DNA of 41,970 bases from Chrysochromulina tobinii. Taxonomy: Eukaryota > Haptophyta > Prymnesiales > Chrysochromulinaceae. Shown piece after piece: positions 38,535-41,970 of this stretch. The notes beneath the pieces are model-generated. The model worked only from the letters and a program-made list of their open reading frames with translations, was not told the DNA's origin and made no database searches. Within the stretch, counting starts at the first letter, position 1, and each line of letters starts with the position of its first letter. Location: the NCBI GenBank assembly GCA_001275005.1, contig JWZX01003156.1, forward strand, positions 1 through 41,970, in the 5' to 3' direction. The translations under genes were made by a program, and so were the position numbers.

Positions 38535-39326
38535 GAGGCGTGGGAGACGTCGACCCGCTGGGCGGTGCGGACCCTCGGCACTGTTTATGGCACACCGGTG
38601 CGCTGCTCGTGAGCGCAACCCCGCCAGCGGCCACAGCCAGTCACACAGCCAGGCACACAGCCAGTCACACATCCAGTCACAGGACATCGAACAGGACACG
38701 CAGCGCGGAGCGGGGCTGAGCGCGTGTGCGGTGCCCCGGTTCGGGCGACGCGACCGGCGCGCGGCGGGGCGACCGGCTCGGGGTGCACGGAACCGAACCA
38801 CGGAGCACGGTGGGGCGTGAGAGCCGGACGACTGGTGCGTCGCTTCGCGGGGATGCATCGGGCGAAAAAAGGTGTGCGCACGTGTCTTCAAAGCGGCCTT
38901 GCGTGGACGGTTGGCGCCACGCGGTCCCGCACCGCCGCACCGCGCCGCCGGCGGCCCGGTGAGAGGCGCGTACGTGCGGTACGGGTACACGCAGGATCCG
39001 CTCCTCTTTTCAAGTCTGAGTGGAAGAGAGGAACTGAACGAACAAAGATGTACGATCCCGGGGCACGACCCGCCCGACGACCCGCCAGTGCCAGTCCCTG
39101 GCGCGCCGTAGGGTCGCCGAAAATCCAAAAACTCCCGCCGCGCCCCCGCGGCCCGAGTATAGGGCCTCTGCCTGAGTCATCCAGGTGTCGAATCCCTGAG
39201 CCACGCGGTCTCTAGACTCACACTCAGGTCAGATTATAGTGCCCAATCTATGCACTTGGAACGCGCAGCCGATTTCCTCAGGCCAGCAGTCAGTTGAGGC
39301 CACGTTGATGTGTTCGGGTGTAGGTA
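38535..39326. other. Intergenic region with 12-bp minisatellite
   Basis: About 790 bp without a supported gene. A tandem 12-bp repeat (CACACAGCCAGT-like) occupies about 38632-38684. Open frames on both strands are present but show no family features. Confidence 0.6.
38632..38684 (+). repeat. 12-bp tandem repeat, about four imperfect copies
   Basis: Consecutive units CACAGCCAGT, CACACAGCCAGG, CACACAGCCAGT and CACACATCCAGT are visible. Confidence 0.85.
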
Positions 39327-39689
39327 TCACTTTGCGCTTCTTTGTTCTGTGTCATCAGCCACCGCCTCGAATACAAGAACGTGGGGATCACGCCTGCATC
39401 GTTCGACAAAGGTTTCACCATAGGTGTAGACATCACGCATGATTTCCCGAGCCAACCAACAACAGGATGCTGCAAGAATGCCACGAGATCCCACGCGCAA
39501 ATAGCCTGTTATTATGCGACGGCCAGGCATGCGCATCAAGGCGCCACGCGTTTCAGGGGCGAAGCACGAGTAGCCCCAGCGCGTGGATACGCAGTGCTCG
39601 ATGGGTCTGAGCCCCGCCGATGAGAGCTGCGATGCATCCACAAAGAAGCAGATCACGGCGAGCAGCAGCAATCGCAGGTTGGTATGCAT
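39327..39689 (-). CDS. Hypothetical small secreted protein or first exon
   Basis: An open frame of 120 codons from the ATG at 39687-39689. It begins MHTNLRLLLLAVICFFVDAS, a good signal-peptide shape. It continues with four or more cysteines and basic patches (GYSCFAPETRG, ASCCWLAREIMRDVYTYGETF). I do not recognise a family. Codon usage lacks the strong G/C third-position bias of neighbouring genes, so this may be chance, a recent gene, or the first exon of a longer one. Confidence 0.3.
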   Translation of the reverse strand: MHTNLRLLLLAVICFFVDASQLSSAGLRPIEHCVSTRWGYSCFAPETRGALMRMPGRRIITGYLRVGSRGILAASCCWLAREIMRDVYTYGETFVERCRRDPHVLVFEAVADDTEQRSAK

Positions 39690-39948
39690 ATATATGAAGA
39701 CGAGGCTACGTCTGTTGGAGAGGAGAGTCGAGAGAGGCACGTGTGAGCATAGTGTCGATGCTCACAGATGATATTGCCCGCTGTCCGAGCAGGCCGGGCA
39801 TCGCTCCGGCGATAGACTCACTTGATGAAAGAGGGCCGTCCACATTTCATCACGGAAGGCAGCACACATATTGTACCGGTAAGTTATGTTTATGAGGTGA
39901 ACGGCTGCCGACTTGGCGATCCGCAGCTTCGTCTGAGAGAGTGCAAGA
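39690..39948. other. Short intergenic region
   Basis: No gene or structured element is recognised. Confidence 0.5.
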
Positions 39949-41793
39949 TCAGACAGCTCCCTCCACAATCACGCCCGAGCCAAGGCACACCTCGCCGTCG
40001 TAAAACGCCGCAAACTGACCGGGCGCGAGGCCCTTATCGCGCTCAGCGAGTTCGACTTCCGCCCCATAGCCGTCGGCGTGCAGGGCCACGGTGGCCTCGT
40101 GAGTCTGGGCGCCGTGGCGCACCTTGACTTGCAGGTGTAGAGGCACGCCCGGCAGCACTGTTGGCGGATGGCCAGCAACCCAGTTGATGCCCGCGGTGCG
40201 GAACGCATTGCGCGCTTTGTCGGCGCCCGTGTAGCTGCGCGTCGCGTAGAGCACGTTGGCCTCAAAGTCTTTGTGCACGACGTGCCATGGGCCAAAGGCT
40301 CGAAATGCGTTGTTGAGCACAGGCCCTAGGCCACGCCGCTGCCCCACGGTGTGGTACCAGAGGCCACGGTGTGTGCCGACTATCTCGCCTGTTTCGAACT
40401 CGATAATGTGCCCAGGGGCCTCGCCGAGGTGATCGCGCAGAAAGTCGTCGTAGTTCAGCTGGCCGAGGAAGCAGATGCCCTGCGAGTCCTTGCGCGCGCG
40501 ATTCGGGAGGTGGAGAGCGTGCGCGGCTGCGCGAACTTCGGGCTTGCTCATGCCGCCGATGGGGAAGATGGCCGAGCTGAGCTGCTCCTGGCGCAGCTGC
40601 GAGAGGAAGTAAGTTTGGTCCTTGTGCGCGTCGGCCGAGCGCAGCAGCTCCACCATAGGCTTCCCACCCGCCGACGAGAACGGCACCGTGGCGCGGCTGC
40701 CCGTGGACCGAGTAGGCGCCGTTCGCGCATAGTGGCCCGAGGCGACGTGTCCAAAGTGGCAGCCGACGCGGTCGTGGAAGACCCCAAACTTGATGCGCGA
40801 GTTGCACATGATATCAGGGTTGGGGGTTCGGCCAGCAGCCGCTTCCGCCACCAGATAGCCCACCACGTGCTCTTGGTACTCCTTCTGGAGCGAGACCGCC
40901 TCGAGCGGCACACCCGCCTGCTCGCACACCGCCTCACAGTATGCCCAGTCCTCCTCCCACGGGCAGTCGCCGCGGGCGGCGTGCGCCTGCTCGTCCTCGA
41001 GCCAAATGCGGAGGTAGAAGGCACGGCAGCGGTGGCCCGCAGCGAGCAGTTGGTGTAGCGCCACGGACGAGTCAACGCCGCCTGAGAGCAGCACTGCCAC
41101 CTCCTCCTCGGCCGCTGGCCAGAGCAGCTGCGGATGCGCGGTCGCAGTGGTCGCGGGTGGCAGCACAGAGGTGCCGCTGCGAGGGAGCGACGGCAGTCTC
41201 CGATCTTCGTCTAGACCCGCATGCGGTGGCATCGCCGCAGCTGTCACCGCCCTCAGCGCGGATGGGAGCTGTGCCAGGAGCTGCTTGCGCATAGTCTGCA
41301 CCATCCCATCCAGTCCATTCAAGCGGCTTGGCGTGAGGGCAAGCGTCAACCCCGCCTTGGCAGCCAGCTCGCGCACATCAAGCTGCAGCAGGGCGTCTAC
41401 CGGCTCTCCCTGCAGCCCACGCACAAGCAATGCAACGAGGCCTCGGGCCAGCTTGGAGTCCGCTGCACCCGCCAGCCGGAGACGACCGTCCTCACCAGCT
41501 CTCGCCGTTACGTGCACGACCGATACGCACCCTCGCACCCGAGTCTGATCGCCCAGCTCGAGCAGCGAAGGCGCCGGAAGCGCCTCACCGATGCGCAGAA
41601 GCCTGAGCGATTGGGTGCGAGCGGTTTCGCTCGCGCCGAGAACGGCGGCGAGGCGAGAGAGGCGCCGTGGCAGAGTCGGCGGTGAGGTCGACTCTGATGG
41701 AAGCGCGAGCAGTATCGGCCGTGTTCGTCCTGTGCAGTGCCCCGGTACACTGCATCGCGAAGGGACCGAGGAGAAGGCGTCCACAATCTGCAT
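39949..41793 (-). CDS. SufE-MnmA fusion: tRNA-specific 2-thiouridylase with built-in sulfur acceptor
   Basis: A 614-residue two-domain protein. MnmA/TRMU thiolates uridine 34 of tRNAs for Lys, Glu and Gln. SufE accepts persulfide sulfur from a cysteine desulfurase. Seen: residues 1-40 may be an organelle-targeting leader. A SufE domain at about 42-185 keeps the acceptor Cys89 in RVRGCVS and also LARGLVALLVRGLQGEP and LTPSRLNGLDGM. After a linker comes MnmA: the PP-loop LLSGGVDSS at 236-243, nucleophile Cys330 in NPDIMCNSRIKFG, GHYA, KDQTYFLSQL, and the second Cys441 in DSQGICFLG. The C-terminal beta-barrel follows to the end. Both active-site cysteine positions of MnmA and that of SufE are intact, so sulfur could pass within one chain. 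Plastid or mitochondrial location is inferred. The ATG at 41791-41793 is the first in frame. Confidence 0.88.
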   Translation of the reverse strand: MQIVDAFSSVPSRCSVPGHCTGRTRPILLALPSESTSPPTLPRRLSRLAAVLGASETARTQSLRLLRIGEALPAPSLLELGDQTRVRGCVSVVHVTARAGEDGRLRLAGAADSKLARGLVALLVRGLQGEPVDALLQLDVRELAAKAGLTLALTPSRLNGLDGMVQTMRKQLLAQLPSALRAVTAAAMPPHAGLDEDRRLPSLPRSGTSVLPPATTATAHPQLLWPAAEEEVAVLLSGGVDSSVALHQLLAAGHRCRAFYLRIWLEDEQAHAARGDCPWEEDWAYCEAVCEQAGVPLEAVSLQKEYQEHVVGYLVAEAAAGRTPNPDIMCNSRIKFGVFHDRVGCHFGHVASGHYARTAPTRSTGSRATVPFSSAGGKPMVELLRSADAHKDQTYFLSQLRQEQLSSAIFPIGGMSKPEVRAAAHALHLPNRARKDSQGICFLGQLNYDDFLRDHLGEAPGHIIEFETGEIVGTHRGLWYHTVGQRRGLGPVLNNAFRAFGPWHVVHKDFEANVLYATRSYTGADKARNAFRTAGINWVAGHPPTVLPGVPLHLQVKVRHGAQTHEATVALHADGYGAEVELAERDKGLAPGQFAAFYDGEVCLGSGVIVEGAV

Positions 41794-41876
41794 CCTCGCG
41801 ATGCTCAGACGAGGCCGGGTTGTGAGTGGGACGTGAGGTCGAGGTTAGAGAGCGGCGAAAAAAACAGACGATTCAT

Positions 41877-41888
41877 CATGAATTCATG
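41877..41888. repeat. Perfect 12-bp palindrome CATGAATTCATG
   Basis: An isolated perfect palindrome about 85 bp upstream of the SufE-MnmA start; a regulatory role is not supported beyond position. Confidence 0.5.
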
Positions 41889-41970
41889 TTAATACACACA
41901 ACACGTAAGCAGTACAGCCGTGAAGACAAAACAATACAATACAGGCCAGGCCTCAACTGAGACACATGCA

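Noticed and set aside
38632-38684. CRISPR-like array
   Set aside because: The units are 12 bp, contiguous and without spacers: a minisatellite in a eukaryotic genome.
38379-39128. 249-codon - strand open frame spanning the APC3 3' end
   Set aside because: Overlaps conserved APC3 sequence antisense and then runs into a minisatellite; the product is low complexity.
39175-39225. tRNA-like GTCGAATCC sequence
   Set aside because: A T-loop-like string is present but no matching acceptor, D or anticodon arms could be paired around it.

Overview
This window is nuclear DNA of a eukaryotic alga. Base composition is GC-rich, with strong G/C preference at third codon positions. Every conserved gene is of eukaryotic type: uridylyltransferase, Prp5 helicase, Cdc27/APC3, Rab5, ELM2-SANT and Plus3 chromatin proteins, TYW2. 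Two genes carry short GT-AG introns (103-138 nt). The protein families point to marine phytoplankton with a secondary red plastid, most likely a haptophyte (pelagophyte or dinoflagellate less likely): exostosin-type GT47, FkbM methyltransferase, a secreted sulfotransferase with a Cys-rich module, an SHWWG/WCCYE protein, a MATE carrier with a signal-peptide-like leader, and a SufE-MnmA fusion. The organism assignment is inference.

Layout, left to right. A terminal uridylyltransferase (136-2424, +). A divergent pair: a METTL21-like methyltransferase (-) and a secreted GH31 glucosidase (+). FkbM methyltransferase and a large coiled-coil/poly-proline protein (both -). An exostosin/GT47 glycosyltransferase (+). 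A two-exon EF-hand/TIR-like/LRR protein (-). A HAD phosphatase with a membrane tail (-) facing a D-ribulokinase (+). TYW2 of wybutosine synthesis (+). A Prp5/DDX46 spliceosomal helicase with an extra UHM domain (-), sharing a 144-bp intergenic space with an ELM2-SANT corepressor (+). MATE transporter, sulfotransferase and four-exon Rab5 (all +). A DEK_C-BAH-Plus3 chromatin protein (-) sharing a 194-bp promoter region with APC3/CDC27 (+). A gene-poor 1.4 kb, then a SufE-MnmA tRNA thiolase (-).

Themes. (1) Secretory-pathway glycan enzymes (GH31, GT47, sulfotransferase, probably FkbM) are frequent, as expected of an alga that makes decorated surface polysaccharide. (2) Unusual domain fusions recur: SufE+MnmA, UHM+Prp5, DEK_C+BAH+Plus3, HAD+membrane tail, EF-hand+TIR-like+LRR. 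(3) Five conserved genes (GH31, HAD, D-ribulokinase, Prp5 twice, ELM2-SANT) are each broken by single-base indels with intact reading frame on both sides. Because one of them should be essential and all indels lie in G/C-rich tracts, I treat these as probable consensus errors and annotate each locus as one gene. Long antisense open frames are abundant and are a by-product of high GC.
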